Shown here piece after piece: positions 7,176-7,676 of a DNA stretch of 7,676 nucleotides. The stretch's first letter is position 1. Each line of letters begins with the position of its first letter. Origin of the DNA: Candidatus Methanomethylophilaceae archaeon (GTDB lineage: Archaea; Thermoplasmatota; Thermoplasmata; Methanomassiliicoccales; Methanomethylophilaceae). The position numbers and the translations under genes were made by a program. The notes below the pieces were generated by a model. The model ran no database searches, was not told the DNA's origin, and saw only the letters and a list, made by a program, of their open reading frames with translations. The DNA lies in NCBI GenBank assembly GCA_017616575.1, contig JAFZXW010000073.1, positions 1 to 7,676 on the forward strand, written 5' to 3'.

Positions 7176-7199
7176 GGATCCGGAGTCTGTTTCAAGGGA

Positions 7200-7676
7200 T
7201 CAGCGGGACCTCTTCCATAGCACGAGGCCGACGATCACAGCCAGGATCGCGAGGGCCATGGCGGCGATCGCCCATATGGGGAAACCCTTGTCGGTTGCGC
7301 CGTCGTCCATGACCATTTTAGAGGCTTCGGTACCGACGAAGGTGTGGCCTTCGAGGTTCTTGACGGTCTGATCCAGCTCGTTTCCGTCCTTGTCATAGAA
7401 ATGATGGTCTATGAACGGATGATCCCCGGTGATGGTCGTGAGTCCCTTGCCGAAGGTCATCTTCACCAGCGGCGATGTCGAGTAGGAAGGGGTGGTCGTG
7501 GTGCCGTCGCTGATAGTGGTGACGGAATCGGGGAAGACCAGTTCGGTAAGGACCGTGAGGTTGGAGAACGAGTTGACGGCGATCGTCTTGACGGTGGAAG
7601 GGACGGTGAAACTGGTCATCTTGCAACCGCCGGGGAACTGCAACAGGGCCTCCATGTTCTTATCATAAAGGATGCC
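7200..7676 (-). CDS. LRR_5 (BspA-like) surface protein with C-terminal membrane anchor (5' end outside window)
   Basis: The frame is open from the right window edge to a TGA at 7202-7200, giving 158 visible residues. The internal ATG near 7655 is not a convincing start, because in-frame LRR-like sequence (GILYDKN) continues upstream to the edge. In order, the visible part has LRR_5 repeats (SFTVPSTVKTIAVNSF, TELVFPDSVTTI), a GHTF module at about 7316-7400 (FYDKDGNELDQTVKNLEGH, then TFVG), a short polar linker (DDGATDKG), a hydrophobic helix of about 20 residues at about 7215-7280 (IWAIAAMALAILAVIVGLVL) and a basic tail, KRSR. By the positive-inside rule the repeats should face outside and the tail the cytoplasm. 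The role is inferred to be an anchored adhesin-like surface protein. It converges on the giant LRR gene, whose C-terminal module is related. A short hairpin lies after its stop codon. Confidence 0.9.
   Translation of the reverse strand, partial: GILYDKNMEALLQFPGGCKMTSFTVPSTVKTIAVNSFSNLTVLTELVFPDSVTTISDGTTTTPSYSTSPLVKMTFGKGLTTITGDHPFIDHHFYDKDGNELDQTVKNLEGHTFVGTEASKMVMDDGATDKGFPIWAIAAMALAILAVIVGLVLWKRSR

Overview
The window is a stretch of a GC-rich, probably archaeal genome. I favour a gut or rumen relative of the Methanomassiliicoccales. The reasons are indirect: a giant BspA-like leucine-rich-repeat (LRR_5) surface protein with Listeria-Bacteroides-type and MBG-like domains, a second LRR_5 protein with a C-terminal membrane anchor, and frequent AGG (Arg) and ATA (Ile) codons even where almost every other codon ends in G or C. 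A bacterium carrying the same adhesin families cannot be excluded from this sequence alone.

Layout. Positions 1-5667 (+) hold the 3' end of one very large surface-protein gene. It is open at the left edge and has 1888 visible residues. Its architecture is LRR_5 repeats, a Listeria-Bacteroides-type repeat, a beta-rich 'bacterial repeat'-like domain, a long beta-propeller-like region, a possible DUF4430-like segment, another beta domain, two near-identical Listeria-Bacteroides-type repeats, an MBG-like pair, and a second LRR_5 array with two copies of a 'GHTF' module. Base composition changes abruptly at about 3480, from roughly half G+C to about two thirds. The switch coincides with the start of an 87-base perfect direct repeat, so the gene looks like a mosaic. 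Two GC-rich hairpins follow its stop codon.

Positions 5721-7140 contain no intact gene that I can support. They hold the decayed C-terminal part of a DUF4143-type AAA ATPase (+, about 5994-6308, split over two frames) and a decayed IS4/IS1634-type DDE transposase (-, about 6331-7098, frameshifted, with the conserved Arg of its YREK signature changed to Gly).

Positions 7200-7676 (-) hold the 3' end of a second LRR_5 surface protein, open at the right edge. It carries the same GHTF module followed by a transmembrane anchor and a basic tail. The two surface-protein genes converge on the graveyard of mobile and accessory remnants. They share the C-terminal module and very similar GC hairpins, but only the second has a membrane anchor. 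The picture is of a surface-protein locus that diversifies by module exchange and collects mobile DNA. I did not find a clear new enzymatic or defence system here.
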